DNA from: Actinotalea solisilvae
Lineage (GTDB): Bacteria; Actinomycetota; Actinomycetes; Actinomycetales; Cellulomonadaceae
Assembly (NCBI RefSeq): GCF_016464425.1
Contig: NZ_JADDKQ010000018.1
Span: 38,073 to 102,072, forward strand
Direction of reading: 5' to 3'
DNA length: 64,000 nucleotides
Part shown: one piece after another, positions 10,383 through 18,531 of the stretch
How the letters are laid out: every line of letters begins with the position of its first letter
Numbering within the stretch: the stretch's first letter is position 1
Program-made: the position numbers and the translations under genes
Notes under the pieces: generated by a model
Told to the model about the DNA's origin: nothing
The model's input: only the letters and a program-made list of their open reading frames with translations
Database searches by the model: none

Positions 10383-11759
10383 TCAGTCGACCGGCTTGAG
10401 GTGCGAGGTGAAGTGCCGCAGCACCTTGGGCTCCCAGGTGATCTGGTAGCCCTTGACGCTCGCGGCGCGCTCCTGGACCGCGGCGAGCGCGTCGGCGACG
10501 ACGTCGAGGTGCGCCTGCGTGTAGACCCGGCGCGGGACGGCGAGGCGCGTGAACTCGAACGGCGCCCGCAGCTGCGCGCCCGTCTCGGGGTCGCGGTCCA
10601 TGAGGTAGGAGCCGATGTCGCAGGTGCGTATGCCGGCCTCGAGGTAGAGCTCGACGACGAGGGCCTGGCCCGGGAACTGGTCGTACGGGATGTGGGGCAG
10701 CATCTTGCCCGCGTCGACGAAGACCGCGTGGCCGCCGACGGGGTTCTGGAACGGGATGCCGTACGCGGTGAGGCGGTCGGCGAGGTACTGCATCTGACCC
10801 ACGCGGTAGCGCAGGTAGTCGTGGTCCAGGCCCTCGTAGAGGCCGGTGGTGAGCGCCTCGAGGTCGCGGCCCGAGAGCCCGCCGTAGGTGAGGTAGCCCT
10901 CGAACGAGATGACGCGGGTCTTGATCGCCTCGGTGAGCTCGGCGTCCTCGCGCACCGCGAGCAGCCCGCCCATGTTGACGAGCGCGTCCTTCTTGGCGCT
11001 CATCGTGAAGACGTCGCCGTAGCTGAACATCTCGCGCGTGATCTCGAGGGGCGTCGCGTCCGCGAACTCGGGCTCGCGCTCCTTGATGAAGTACGCGTTC
11101 TCGGCGTAGCGCGCGGCGTCGATGACGACGACGATGCCGTGCTCGCGCGCCACGCGGGCCGTCTCGCGCATGTTCGCCATCGAGACGGGCTGGCCGCCCA
11201 CGCTGTTGTTGGTGATCGTCATGACGATGGCGGCGACGTTCTCGGCGCCGTGCTCCGCGATGAGCGCCTCGAGCCGGGGCACGTCCATGTTGCCCTTGAA
11301 GTCGTAGTAGGCGCCGGAGTCGAGGCCCTCGGGGCAGACGCAGTCGATCGCGCGGCCGCCGGCCAGGCCGACGTGGGCCCGCGTCGTGTCGAAGAACATG
11401 TTGGAGATGACGTACTGGCCCGGCGTGACGAGGAGCGGGAAGAGCACCTTCTCGGCGGCGCGGCCCTGGTGGACCGGCTGGATGTAGTCGTAGCCGAAGA
11501 TCTCCTTGCCGGCCTCGAGGAGCCGGTAGTAGCTGCGGCCGCCCGAGTAGGACTCGTCGCCCCGCATCATCGAGGACCACTGCGCATCGCTCATCGCGCC
11601 GGTGCCGCTGTCCGTCTGCAGGTCGATGTAGACGTTGTCCGCGGAGAGCGCGAACGCGTTGTAGTACGCGTCGCGGATGAAGCCCTCGCGCTCCTCGCGC
11701 GTGGTCATCCGGATGGGCTCGACCATCTTGATCTTGAACGGTTCGGGCATGTAGCGCAT
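10383..11759 (-). CDS. tnaA: Tryptophanase (tryptophan indole-lyase)
   Basis: A 458-residue PLP enzyme of the tryptophanase/tyrosine phenol-lyase family, which splits tryptophan into indole, ammonia and pyruvate (through 2-aminoacrylate). The N-terminus [17 protein letters not shown] and C-terminus [17 protein letters not shown] align along the family. The PLP lysine is the second Lys of MSAKKDA, residue 257. Several positions favour tryptophanase over tyrosine phenol-lyase: FFDTT (Asp where TPL has Thr), CDIGSYL (where TPL has an Arg for the phenol) and the KVLRHFT ending. The start used is ATG at 11759, because GAGGAG lies 6 bases upstream; an in-frame GTG at 11816 would add 19 unconserved residues. 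It heads the tnaA-permease-ridA group. No TnaC-type leader peptide with a critical Trp codon is seen. Confidence 0.92.
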   Translation of the reverse strand: MRYMPEPFKIKMVEPIRMTTREEREGFIRDAYYNAFALSADNVYIDLQTDSGTGAMSDAQWSSMMRGDESYSGGRSYYRLLEAGKEIFGYDYIQPVHQGRAAEKVLFPLLVTPGQYVISNMFFDTTRAHVGLAGGRAIDCVCPEGLDSGAYYDFKGNMDVPRLEALIAEHGAENVAAIVMTITNNSVGGQPVSMANMRETARVAREHGIVVVIDAARYAENAYFIKEREPEFADATPLEITREMFSYGDVFTMSAKKDALVNMGGLLAVREDAELTEAIKTRVISFEGYLTYGGLSGRDLEALTTGLYEGLDHDYLRYRVGQMQYLADRLTAYGIPFQNPVGGHAVFVDAGKMLPHIPYDQFPGQALVVELYLEAGIRTCDIGSYLMDRDPETGAQLRAPFEFTRLAVPRRVYTQAHLDVVADALAAVQERAASVKGYQITWEPKVLRHFTSHLKPVD

Positions 11760-11830
11760 GACGTCTCCTCGTGTCGCGAGCCGGGCGACGGTGTCCGGCC
11801 TGTCCAGAAGTTCCACTCGTTGTCGAGTCT

Positions 11831-11896
11831 CTCAACTCCTGGTGGCGACCGTAGCACTTCAGGTGAGGTCCTCAACACAGGCCATAAGTCCTCAAC
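11831..11896. promoter_or_regulatory. Phased CTCAAC repeats in the tnaA/regulator control region
   Basis: CTCAAC occurs at 11831, 11871 and 11891. The last two are part of a 9-base direct repeat, GTCCTCAAC, at 11868-11876 and 11888-11896, and the first is in GTCTCTCAAC. The spacings of 40 and 20 bases are close to whole helical turns, so the copies face the same side of the DNA. They lie in the 178-base divergent region between tnaA and its putative regulator, and are candidate binding sites for that regulator. Confidence 0.5.
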
Positions 11897-11937
11897 GCCG
11901 TGTCATGATGGTGACCCCGCTGTGGAAAGGATTGCCG

Positions 11938-12636
11938 ATGGAAGCCGGGTCTCAGGCGGCCCTTGGGCCCAGTGCGCAGGAGGCCGACGCGCTGCTCACC
12001 GTGCTGTCCGGCCTCGTCGAGCCGCTGAGCCGCACGCTGCCCGCGGACACCGAGGTCGTCCTCCACGACCTGAGGCGGCTGCCGAACTCCGTGGTCGCGA
12101 TCGCGGGGGACGTCACCGGACGCGCCGTCGGGAGCCCGGCGACCGACCTGCTGCTGCGCAAGGCCGCGGCCGGGACGCTCGAGACGAGCGTCGGCTACGA
12201 GACGCGCCTGCCCGACGGCAGGTCCCTGCGCTCGACGACGATCGTCGTGCGCGACTCGGCCGGCGAGCCCGTCGCGGCGCTGTGCCTCAACTGCGACGTG
12301 ATGATCTGGCGCGCGGTCAAGGCCATCGCCGAGGCCATGCTCCCCGAGGACGCGACGGGCCCAGGTCCCCAGGCAGAGGAGGCGCCGGCCGAGAAGTTCG
12401 TCCGGGACATCGACGAGCTCGCCCAGCACCTGCTCGCCGAGGCGATCGAGGCGTCCGGCGCCCCGGTGGACCTCATGCAGAAGAAGCACAAGATCGCCGT
12501 CGTGCAGGACCTCAAGGACCGCGGCTTCTTCATGCTCAAGGAGAGCGTCGAGATGGCGGCCGCCGCGCTCCAGGTCACGCGGTTCACGATCTACAACTAC
12601 CTCAACGAGCTCGGCAACGACGAGCGTGCGGGCTGA
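11938..12636 (+). CDS. YheO/DauR-type transcriptional regulator (PAS-like domain + HTH)
   Basis: A 232-residue protein with two parts. Residues about 20-125 form a YheO-type PAS-like sensing domain (TEVVLHDLRRLPNSVVAIAG, then GRSLRSTTIVVRDSAGEPV and ALCLNCDV). Residues about 160-230 form the DauR-type helix-turn-helix (KIAVVQDLKDRGFFMLKES and AAAALQVTRFTIYNYLNEL). Relatives such as DauR control D-amino-acid and other amino-acid catabolism genes. It is divergent from tnaA and is therefore the natural candidate to control it. The start is ATG at 11938, with AAAGGA seven bases upstream; an earlier in-frame ATG at 11905 is possible. Confidence 0.85.
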   Translation: MEAGSQAALGPSAQEADALLTVLSGLVEPLSRTLPADTEVVLHDLRRLPNSVVAIAGDVTGRAVGSPATDLLLRKAAAGTLETSVGYETRLPDGRSLRSTTIVVRDSAGEPVAALCLNCDVMIWRAVKAIAEAMLPEDATGPGPQAEEAPAEKFVRDIDELAQHLLAEAIEASGAPVDLMQKKHKIAVVQDLKDRGFFMLKESVEMAAAALQVTRFTIYNYLNELGNDERAG

Positions 12637-12720
12637 GCGGTCGCCCCCGTGGCGACCGGACGCGACGCGGCTCGCGACGCCGCAGGTCAGACACCGTCCC
12701 TGGTAGGGTCCGCCCGTCGA

Positions 12721-12810
12721 GGAGGGCTGGCTGAGCGGCCGAAGGCGACGGTCTTGAAAACCGTTGGTGCGACGACCTCGCACCCAAGGGTTCGAATCCC
12801 TTGCCCTCCG
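12721..12810 (+). tRNA. tRNA-Ser, anticodon UGA
   Basis: A 90-nt class II tRNA with acceptor stem GGAGGGC/GCCCTCC, D-arm containing GGCTGAGCGG, anticodon loop CTTGAAA giving UGA (reads UCA and UCG-type codons), an extended variable arm, and T-arm loop TTCGAAT. The discriminator is G at 12810 and CCA is not encoded. No duplicated 3' end was found nearby to suggest use as an integration site. Confidence 0.97.
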
Positions 12811-12860
12811 CCCTGTCGGGGACGCCCGCAGGTCACGCGGTAGCCGTCCGGTGCGCCGAC

Positions 12861-12890
12861 GCCGGGCTGCTGGGGTTACCCCGACCCGGC
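12861..12890 (+). terminator. Hairpin downstream of tRNA-Ser(UGA)
   Basis: GCCGGG at 12861-12866 pairs with CCCGGC at 12885-12890. Inside it, GGGG at 12872-12875 pairs with CCCC at 12879-12882 around a TTA loop, giving a two-part stem about 50 bases after the tRNA. It is a plausible transcription end, without a T tract. Confidence 0.45.
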
Positions 12891-12986
12891 TCCGTTCGTG
12901 CATCTCGTCAGAGCCCGCAGGTGATCACGCCTCAGCCCTCGCTCGCGTGCACGGGTCGTGTCGGTGGTCGCCCGTAGTGTCCCGGT

Positions 12987-14354
12987 ATGGACGGATCGCG
13001 GGTGCCGACGGGCACATGGGGCGACGAGTGGGCGTGGTCGGTGCTGCACCGGCTCGCGTCCGAGCTCGACGCGTCGGTGCCCTCCCCCGCCCTGGTCGCC
13101 CGCCTCGACGGCCTCGAGCCGGCCGACGTCGACGATGCCGCCCTGGTCGAGATGGCCGCGGCGTGGGAGCGCGTCGCGTCGTGGGCCGCCGCGGGCCAGG
13201 CCCGCGCGGTCCAGGAGCTGCACCGACGACGTCGCGGTCTGCACGCCGGGACCGTGGCCGACGAGCTCGCCGCCCGCCTGAACGTCACGCGCGCGGCGGC
13301 GGAGGGCAAGCTCGGCCTCGCCGTCGCTCTGGACACGCTGCCCGAGGTCGCGGACGCCCTCAGTCGCGGCGACCTGGATGTGCGGCGCGCGACCGTCCTC
13401 ACCGAGGACCTCGCGCACCTGCCCGCCGACGCGGCGCGCGAGGTCGCGGCCGCGGTGCTGCCCCAGGCGCGGGAGTGCACGGCACCGCAGCTACGACAGC
13501 GGGTGCGCAGGCTGGAGCTCGTCCGCGACCCTGACGGCGCCGCACGTCGCCACGACCGCGCACGGGAGCGCCGACGCGTCGAGCTCCAGCCCGCCCCGGA
13601 CTCGATGGCGTGGCTGACCGCATACCTCCCCGCGGACGACGCGGTCGCGATCCACACCACCCTCACGGCTCTCGTCGCAGACCGGGCCGAGGGCGACAGC
13701 CGGTCGTTGGACGCGCGGCGCGCCGACGCCCTCGTCGACCTGGCGACCCGGTGGCTCGACGCCGGCACGGCTCCCGACGGCACGCCGCTGGGCACCGCAC
13801 AAGGGCGGCGCCCGCACCTCGTCCTCACCGCGTCCGCGCTCGCCGTCGCCGGACTCACCGACAGCCCCGCGCACCTCGAGGGGTACGGGCCCGTCCCCGC
13901 GACGCTCGCCCGTCGGATCGGCGCCCGGGCCACGTGGGAGCCCCTGCTCGTCGACGCCCGCACCGGCGCTCCCCTCGCGCGGTCCACCGGCCGCTACGCG
14001 CCGAGTCAGGGGCTACGAGACGCCGTCGTCCAGCGGGACGCGACGTGTACGTTCCCGGGCTGCCGCATGCCCGCACGTCGGTGCGACGTCGACCACATCG
14101 AGGCCTACGCGCCCGACGCCGGCGGCGAGGACCAGACGCGCCTGTCGAACCTGCACGCCCTGTGCCGACACCACCACAACCTCAAGACCCGCCGCGAGTG
14201 GACGCCCCTCCGCACGCCGTCAGGGCACACGGTCTGGAGCTCGCCCCACGGCCGCCCCTACCGCCGCACGCCCGAGCACACGCCACCTGACCGGCCACCG
14301 TCACTGCCCCCGCCTCCCGGCGTGACGGTCGACCTGGGCCCACCACCCTTCTGA
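12987..14354 (+). CDS. DUF222 domain protein with C-terminal HNH endonuclease domain
   Basis: A 455-residue protein of the large actinobacterial DUF222-HNH (13E12-repeat) family. The N-terminal two thirds is the helical DUF222 domain, for example RLNVTRAAAEGKLGLAVAL and the GDLDVRRATVLTEDL turn. The end holds an HNH nuclease: CTFPGCRMPARRCDVDHIEAY, then LSNLHALCRHHHN, with two CxxC-like metal ligands, the DH pair and the final HHHN. The family's physiological role is not known; many genomes carry dozens of copies. It starts with ATG at 12987 and stands alone, downstream of the serine tRNA. Confidence 0.88.
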   Translation: MDGSRVPTGTWGDEWAWSVLHRLASELDASVPSPALVARLDGLEPADVDDAALVEMAAAWERVASWAAAGQARAVQELHRRRRGLHAGTVADELAARLNVTRAAAEGKLGLAVALDTLPEVADALSRGDLDVRRATVLTEDLAHLPADAAREVAAAVLPQARECTAPQLRQRVRRLELVRDPDGAARRHDRARERRRVELQPAPDSMAWLTAYLPADDAVAIHTTLTALVADRAEGDSRSLDARRADALVDLATRWLDAGTAPDGTPLGTAQGRRPHLVLTASALAVAGLTDSPAHLEGYGPVPATLARRIGARATWEPLLVDARTGAPLARSTGRYAPSQGLRDAVVQRDATCTFPGCRMPARRCDVDHIEAYAPDAGGEDQTRLSNLHALCRHHHNLKTRREWTPLRTPSGHTVWSSPHGRPYRRTPEHTPPDRPPSLPPPPGVTVDLGPPPF

Positions 14355-14508
14355 TCGAGCGCTGCCGCGGTGGACCCGCTCGTGGTGGGCACCCGAACGC
14401 GCGCAGCGTGCGACGACTCGATCGCGCGCGCCCGTCTGCCCGCCCGGCCGGTCGCCGATCGGTGGCACCTGCCTGACTGTCCCCCGGCCCTCGGCCCTCG
14501 GCACGCAC

Positions 14509-14542
14509 ACCGGCCCGGCACCCTGTCGGGTACCGGGCCGGT
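14509..14542. terminator. Bidirectional terminator between HNH and SPFH genes
   Basis: A perfect 10-bp inverted repeat (ACCGGCCCGG at 14509-14518, CCGGGCCGGT at 14533-14542) has a nested ACCC/GGGT stem in its loop. It lies in the 235-base space between two convergent genes and should serve both. Nothing else is seen in that space. Confidence 0.65.
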
Positions 14543-14589
14543 CAGCCGTGCGTTCGGGCGGTCCACGGGTCAGCCCGCGGACGGCGCGC

Positions 14590-15273
14590 TCAGTCCGCCC
14601 GCGCACCCGCCCGCGGCACGGTCGCCGTCGCGTCGGCACCGAGCACGACGGTCGCGCCACCGGCCTCGATCGCCTGCAGCGTGCGGAGCTGCAGCAGCCC
14701 CGGCTGCGTGGCGACGAGCTTCGCCGCGTTCGCGAGCGCCCGCGTCGCGGCGACCTCGGACCGCGCGCGCTCGAGGACCGCGAGGCCCTGGGCCCGCGCG
14801 GTCGCGACCTCGGCCGCGGCCCGCCGCAGCTCGGCCGGTACGACGACGTCGCGCAGCGCGAGCTGGTCGACCGCCATCCCGACCCACGCGGCGGTCGCGG
14901 CGACGGAGGTGCGCATGCGCTCGGGCACCTCGGCGCGGTCGGCGAGCAGCTCGTCGAGCGTCCGGGTGGCGACCGCCTCCCGCAGCGCCGTCTGCAGCGC
15001 CGCGTAGAGGAAGGCGTCCGGGTGCTCCGCGACCTCGTGCCACGCCCGCGCGTCGGCCACGCGGACGGTCGACGTCAGGCTGACCTTGACCGCGAGCCCG
15101 TCGGCGGTCAGCACCTCCTGCAGCGGCACGACGAGCAGCCGCGGCCGGACGACGACCCGCACGGTCCGGCGCCGCCAGGCGCGGCGCCGGTGGCGGCCCG
15201 GCTCGAGCTGCGCCTCGAACCGCCCGTCCCGGTAGACCAGCACCCGCTCCCACTCCTGCACGATCATGCGCAT
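14590..15273 (-). CDS. SPFH/band 7 family protein (stomatin/slipin-like)
   Basis: A 227-residue SPFH-domain protein. It opens with IVQEWERVLVYRDGRFEAQLEPGRHR, the start typical of slipins, continues with a beta-rich band 7 core (LLVVPLQEVLTADGLAVKVS) and ends in an Ala/Glu/Arg-rich helix (residues about 150-200) that normally drives oligomerisation. It lacks the N-terminal membrane helix of classical slipins, so it may be a soluble or peripherally bound scaffold. It starts with ATG at 15273 behind GGAGG. No NfeD partner is adjacent. Confidence 0.82.
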   Translation of the reverse strand: MRMIVQEWERVLVYRDGRFEAQLEPGRHRRRAWRRRTVRVVVRPRLLVVPLQEVLTADGLAVKVSLTSTVRVADARAWHEVAEHPDAFLYAALQTALREAVATRTLDELLADRAEVPERMRTSVAATAAWVGMAVDQLALRDVVVPAELRRAAAEVATARAQGLAVLERARSEVAATRALANAAKLVATQPGLLQLRTLQAIEAGGATVVLGADATATVPRAGARAD

Positions 15274-15434
15274 CGCTCTGCCCTCCTCCCGTCCGGTCCC
15301 GCCGACCCTCGGCGCGGTCCGCCCTGCCCCGCGCGGCGGCGTCAGGACCGGCCGGCGCGCGGTCGGGCGGGCGCGGGGGACGTCCGGGCGTGCCCGGCGC
15401 CGCAGACCGCTCCCACCCGTGCGACCGCGCGCCG

Positions 15435-15503
15435 GCCGGCCGTCGGGAGTCGAACCCGAGCGCTGACAGGCGCTGCACCATGTGGCAGGTGCTCCCCGGC
15501 CCG
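15435..15503 (-). other. tRNA-like relic (three consecutive hairpins)
   Basis: Within the 363-base gap between the SPFH and DinB-like genes, the minus strand holds three hairpins in a row: GCACC/GGTGC (15475-15492), AGCGC/GCGCT (15459-15474) and a T-arm-like stem with loop TTCGACT (15443-15458). The flanks CGGGCCG and CGGCCGG could form a 7-bp acceptor stem with one mismatch. The anticodon loop has six rather than seven bases and no variable loop is left, so it is not a working tRNA. The remainder of this gap shows nothing else. Confidence 0.3.
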
Positions 15504-15636
15504 ACGTGCAGGACCCGCGACGGCGACGCCGTCCGGCTGCTGACCGGGAGCAGACGGGAGGCTAGGCCCTGCGCCGTCCCCCGCGCGCCTGGATTTCCGG
15601 GTCCCGCGGCGCGGCCCGTGCTCGTACGGTGGGGCG

Positions 15637-16266
15637 ATGGACGCCACCGTGCCGCCCCGGCTCGCACCGCTCCTCGCGCAGTACGACTGGGCCGCCGAGC
15701 GCCTGCTCGCGCGCCTGACCGGACCGGACATGGACAGCGGCGACGGCGAGCGCGTCCGGGTCGACCCCCTCACCGACGCCGAGTACCTGTGGGAGCCCGC
15801 GCCCGGGGCGTGGAACGTGCGTCGCCGCACCGACGGTCCCGGTCCGGGCGCGACGGTGCTGGCCGGGTCGGGGGCGTGGGGCCGCGACGGCGGCCGCCCC
15901 CACCCGTGGCCGCCCCCGCTCACGACGATCGCGTGGCGCATGGAGCACCTGTCGACGATGCTGGCGGGTCGCGCCGACCACACGGTGGGCACCCGGAGCC
16001 GCGTGGACGACGAGACGGAGGTGCCGGGCGACGCCGCGTCGGGCATCGAGGCCCTGCGCACGGGCCTCGCCGCATGGCGCGAGGCGCTGACCTCCGCCGA
16101 CGACGCCGCGCTCGACGAGGTCGGCCGCAGCACCTACCCCGACGGCGACGACGCGGAGCAGCCCTTCCTCGAGATCGTGTGGTGGGTCAACCAGGAGCTG
16201 CTGCACCACGGTGCCGAGATCGCGCTGCTGCGCGACCTGCACCGCGCGCTCGTCGCGTCGGCCTGA
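15637..16266 (+). CDS. DinB-like superfamily protein
   Basis: A 209-residue protein with the four-helix-bundle pattern of the DinB/YfiT superfamily: LLAQYDWAAERLLARL at the start, WEPAPGAWNVRRR, then TIAWRMEHLSTMLAGR and NQELLHHGAEIALLRDL at the end. The His in WRMEHL and the two His of LLHHGAE correspond to the metal-binding His triad of the family. Members include mycothiol- and bacillithiol-dependent transferases, but the substrate cannot be told here. It starts with ATG at 15637 and appears to be a single-gene unit. Confidence 0.8.
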   Translation: MDATVPPRLAPLLAQYDWAAERLLARLTGPDMDSGDGERVRVDPLTDAEYLWEPAPGAWNVRRRTDGPGPGATVLAGSGAWGRDGGRPHPWPPPLTTIAWRMEHLSTMLAGRADHTVGTRSRVDDETEVPGDAASGIEALRTGLAAWREALTSADDAALDEVGRSTYPDGDDAEQPFLEIVWWVNQELLHHGAEIALLRDLHRALVASA

Positions 16267-16384
16267 GCGCGACCCGCCGCGCACGTCCCGGACCACCCCG
16301 CCGTGCGTCCGTCCGGGTGAACCGGGCGGCCGGTGTGACGATCTGGGGACGGCGGCGGAGCCGTCGGTCACCCGTTCGCGCGCC

Positions 16385-16792
16385 TCACGCGTCCCACCAG
16401 CCCTCGGCGCGTCCCGGACTCACCACGTCGAGCGCGTAGATCGAGGCGACGCGCGCGAGGAGGACGTCGTAGGTCGCGAGGCCGACGACCTCGGGGTGGG
16501 CGACGGCGATCCCGAGGTGGAGGGCCTGGAACGGCGGCAGCACGGACGAGGCCATCGCAGCCGACTCGAGGGACTGGTCGAAGAACCGCACGACCTCGAC
16601 CGAGGTCGCGATGGCGTGGGCCTGGGCACGGGCCACCGGGCCCAGCGGGAGGGCGGCACGACGGAGCTCGGTCAACCCCAGCGGGGACGTGACGAGCTCG
16701 GCGGCGTGCTCGGTCGACCAGCGCAGCCACGCACCGGCCTCGACGCCCGGGACGAGCGCCCGGCTCAGCGCCGAGCCGTCCGCGTAGATCAT
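16385..16792 (-). CDS. PIN-domain protein (VapC-like), no adjacent antitoxin
   Basis: A 135-residue PIN-domain protein. The acidic residues expected for the RNase site are visible: Asp in MIYADGSAL at the start, Glu in LGLTELRRAAL, and Asp in GLATYDVLLARVA near the end. The preceding LHLGIAVAH helix is also typical. VapC toxins cut tRNA or rRNA and are held by a small VapB antitoxin encoded upstream. No antitoxin frame is seen in the 240 bases upstream, so this is an orphan. The start is ATG at 16792; a TTG at 16816 would add eight residues. Confidence 0.8.
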   Translation of the reverse strand: MIYADGSALSRALVPGVEAGAWLRWSTEHAAELVTSPLGLTELRRAALPLGPVARAQAHAIATSVEVVRFFDQSLESAAMASSVLPPFQALHLGIAVAHPEVVGLATYDVLLARVASIYALDVVSPGRAEGWWDA

Positions 16793-16901
16793 CGCCGTCC
16801 CGTCCTCGTGGCCCAACCCCCGGGCGGGCGCGCGGGCGCCTCGTCCGTGCCGAGCCTAGCCAGCCCACCGCGACGGTCCCGACCCGCACGCGGTCACGTG
16901 C

Positions 16902-16951
16902 CACGCAGCACCCAGCGCCCAGCGACACGCAGCACCCAGCACCCAGCGCCC
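16902..16951. repeat. Short tandem repeat of CACGCAGCACCCAGC
   Basis: Two copies of CACGCAGCACCCAGC start at 16902 and 16926 (24-base period), each followed by further CCCAGC units. The array lies between the PIN gene and the cvn terminator. It resembles simple slippage-derived sequence and has no evident function. Confidence 0.6.
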
Positions 16952-16957
16952 TGCCCC

Positions 16958-17008
16958 GGACGCCGACGGCGGCCCGGGTCCGTGGACCCTGGCCGCCGTC
17001 GGGCGTCC
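16958..17008 (-). terminator. Terminator of the cvnABCD operon
   Basis: A long hairpin begins 28 bases after the cvnD stop. GGACGCC pairs with GGCGTCC and GACGGCGGCC with GGCCGCCGTC, 17 pairs in all with one bulged G at 17001. The loop itself holds GGGTCC/GGACCC. It is the strongest stem in this stretch and faces the end of the operon. Confidence 0.75.
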
Positions 17009-17036
17009 TGCTCCGGGACGTGCGTCCCGATGGTGC

Positions 17037-17648
17037 TCAGCCGCGCAGCCGCTCCATGGCGAGCTGCACGAGCGCGATCAGCGTCTGCTTGGTCGCGGCC
17101 CGCGAGCGGGCGTCCGTGTACATGAGCGGCACGTGGGCGGGGACCGAGAGGGCCTCGCGCACGTCGTCGAGCTGGTGACGGGCGACGCCGTCGAAGCAGT
17201 TCACCGCGACGACGAACGGGATGCCGCGGCTCTCGAAGTAGTCGACCGCCGGGAAGCACTGGTCCAGGCGCTCGGTGTCGACGAGGACGACGGCGCCGAT
17301 GGCGCCGCGGACCAGGTCGTCCCACATGAACAGGAACCGGTCCTGGCCGGGGGTGCCGAACAGGTAGAGCCACAGCGACCCCGGCAGGGCGATGCGACCG
17401 AAGTCCATCGCGACCGTCGTGGTCGTCTTCCGGTCGGTCACGCCGCCGGCGTCGTCGACGCCGACCGAGTGCTCCGTCATCGCGGCTTCGGTGTTGAGCG
17501 GCTCGATGTCGGAGATCGAGCCGATGAACGTCGTCTTGCCGACGGCGAAGCCGCCTGCGACGACGATCTTGACGACAGTGGGTGCGACACCCCCGCTGAC
17601 CGGTGTGCGGTCGGCCACAGCGGCGGTGTCAGAGGGCGGATATGCCAT
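17037..17648 (-). CDS. cvnD: CvnD-type small GTPase of the roadblock conservon
   Basis: A 203-residue GTPase of the actinobacterial conservon D family. The P-loop is GGFAVGKTTFIG, the switch region holds DRKTTTTVAMDFGRI, and LFGTPGQDRF is the DxxG-type Walker B segment in its family form. The base-recognition motif is AVNCFD, replacing the NKxD of Ras. It is the last gene of the cvnABCD set and overlaps cvnC by 20 bases. Together these proteins form a membrane-linked signalling complex resembling eukaryotic GPCR-G-protein assemblies in Streptomyces. The start is ATG at 17648; a GTG at 17657 is possible but sits too close to GGAGA. Confidence 0.9.
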   Translation of the reverse strand: MAYPPSDTAAVADRTPVSGGVAPTVVKIVVAGGFAVGKTTFIGSISDIEPLNTEAAMTEHSVGVDDAGGVTDRKTTTTVAMDFGRIALPGSLWLYLFGTPGQDRFLFMWDDLVRGAIGAVVLVDTERLDQCFPAVDYFESRGIPFVVAVNCFDGVARHQLDDVREALSVPAHVPLMYTDARSRAATKQTLIALVQLAMERLRG

Positions 17649-18027
17649 TGAGAACACTCTCCAGCACGCTCAGGGACAGGGCGGGGGACTGACCGGTGTG
17701 GACACTGACCGGCGTTGAGGTGTGGACACGGATGAATCCGGACTCGGACAGATCCGTCACCAGGATGCGCACGACCCCGAGCGGCAGCCGCAGCAGTGCG
17801 GAGAGCTCGGCGACGGACACGAACGTGTGGGCGGCGTGCTGGAGGATGGCGCGCTTCTCGGGCGGCAGCCCCTGGCTGGTGACCGCCCCCGGGAGGACCT
17901 CGATGAGGGCCTCGAGGGGGAGGTCGGAGTTCGCCGCACGGACGCGACCGCCGGTGACCGCGTACGGCCGGACCGTGCGTGCCTCGTACTCGACGCCTTC
18001 CTCGTGGTTGGCCATGGGCTCGCTCAC
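17629..18027 (-). CDS. cvnC: CvnC-type DUF742 protein
   Basis: A 132-residue DUF742 protein, the third member of the conservon. It has the family opening VRPYAVTGGRVRAANSDLPLEAL followed by a winged helix-like region (AELSALLRLPLGVVRILVTDLSESGFIRVH). In Streptomyces, CvnC is thought to bridge the roadblock protein and the GTPase. It starts with GTG at 18027, which overlaps the cvnB stop (GTGA), so translation is probably coupled. Confidence 0.92.
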   Translation of the reverse strand: MSEPMANHEEGVEYEARTVRPYAVTGGRVRAANSDLPLEALIEVLPGAVTSQGLPPEKRAILQHAAHTFVSVAELSALLRLPLGVVRILVTDLSESGFIRVHTSTPVSVHTGQSPALSLSVLESVLNGISAL

Positions 18028-18473
18028 CCGACCGGTGCCCGGACCGCACCGTTGACCGGCAGGTTCCCACGCATCTCGGTGACGAGCTGCGGGGTGAGCG
18101 TGGTCTCGGTGCGGGACACGAGCATGGCCATCTCGTAGCCGATCAGGCCGACGTCGCAGGTCGCGTCCGCGACCACGGCGAGGACGGACCCGTTCGAGAC
18201 GCTCATGAGGAAGACGAACAGCTCGTCCATCTCGATGATCGCCTGACGGACGTCGCCCGCGTGGAGCTGCCGCGCCGCGCCCCGGGTGAGGCTCGACATG
18301 CCGGCGACGATCGCCGCCATCTGGTCGCCGCTGGTGCGGTCCAGGTTCTCCGACATGGCCATGAGCAGGCCGTCGGCGGAGACGACGAGCGTGTGCCGGG
18401 TGCCGGGCACCGTCTTCACGAAGTTGTCCAGGAGCCAGCCGAAGTTGGCTGCCTCTGAGCTGAGCGCTGTCAC
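18024..18473 (-). CDS. cvnB: CvnB-type roadblock/LC7 domain protein
   Basis: A 149-residue roadblock/LC7 protein. The core fold is seen in NFGWLLDNFVKTVPGTRHTLVVSADGLLMA, the QMAAIVAGMSSLTRG helix, and VLAVVADATCDVGLIGYEMAMLV. Roadblock proteins act as GTPase-activating or scaffolding partners for small GTPases such as CvnD. It lies 58 bases after cvnA. Stop and start codons overlap with cvnC by 4 bases. Confidence 0.93.
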   Translation of the reverse strand: MTALSSEAANFGWLLDNFVKTVPGTRHTLVVSADGLLMAMSENLDRTSGDQMAAIVAGMSSLTRGAARQLHAGDVRQAIIEMDELFVFLMSVSNGSVLAVVADATCDVGLIGYEMAMLVSRTETTLTPQLVTEMRGNLPVNGAVRAPVG

Positions 18474-18531
18474 TTGTCCTCCTCGAGGTTGCCGGCAGCT
18501 GACGAGCGGCGGCTGGGGGCGGTGCTGGCGG

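Noticed and set aside
11760..11937. A TnaC-type leader peptide upstream of tnaA
   Set aside because: The only short in-frame start (GTG 11816) reads straight into tnaA and has no tryptophan codon; no other leader frame fits.
12721..14354. tRNA-Ser(UGA) plus HNH gene as the edge of an integrated element
   Set aside because: No duplicated tRNA 3' end, integrase or phage gene was found. DUF222-HNH genes are common and scattered in actinobacteria.
16793..17036. A VapB antitoxin gene next to the PIN protein
   Set aside because: The interval holds only CAGCACCC repeats and the cvn terminator; no small frame with a ribosome-binding site was found.
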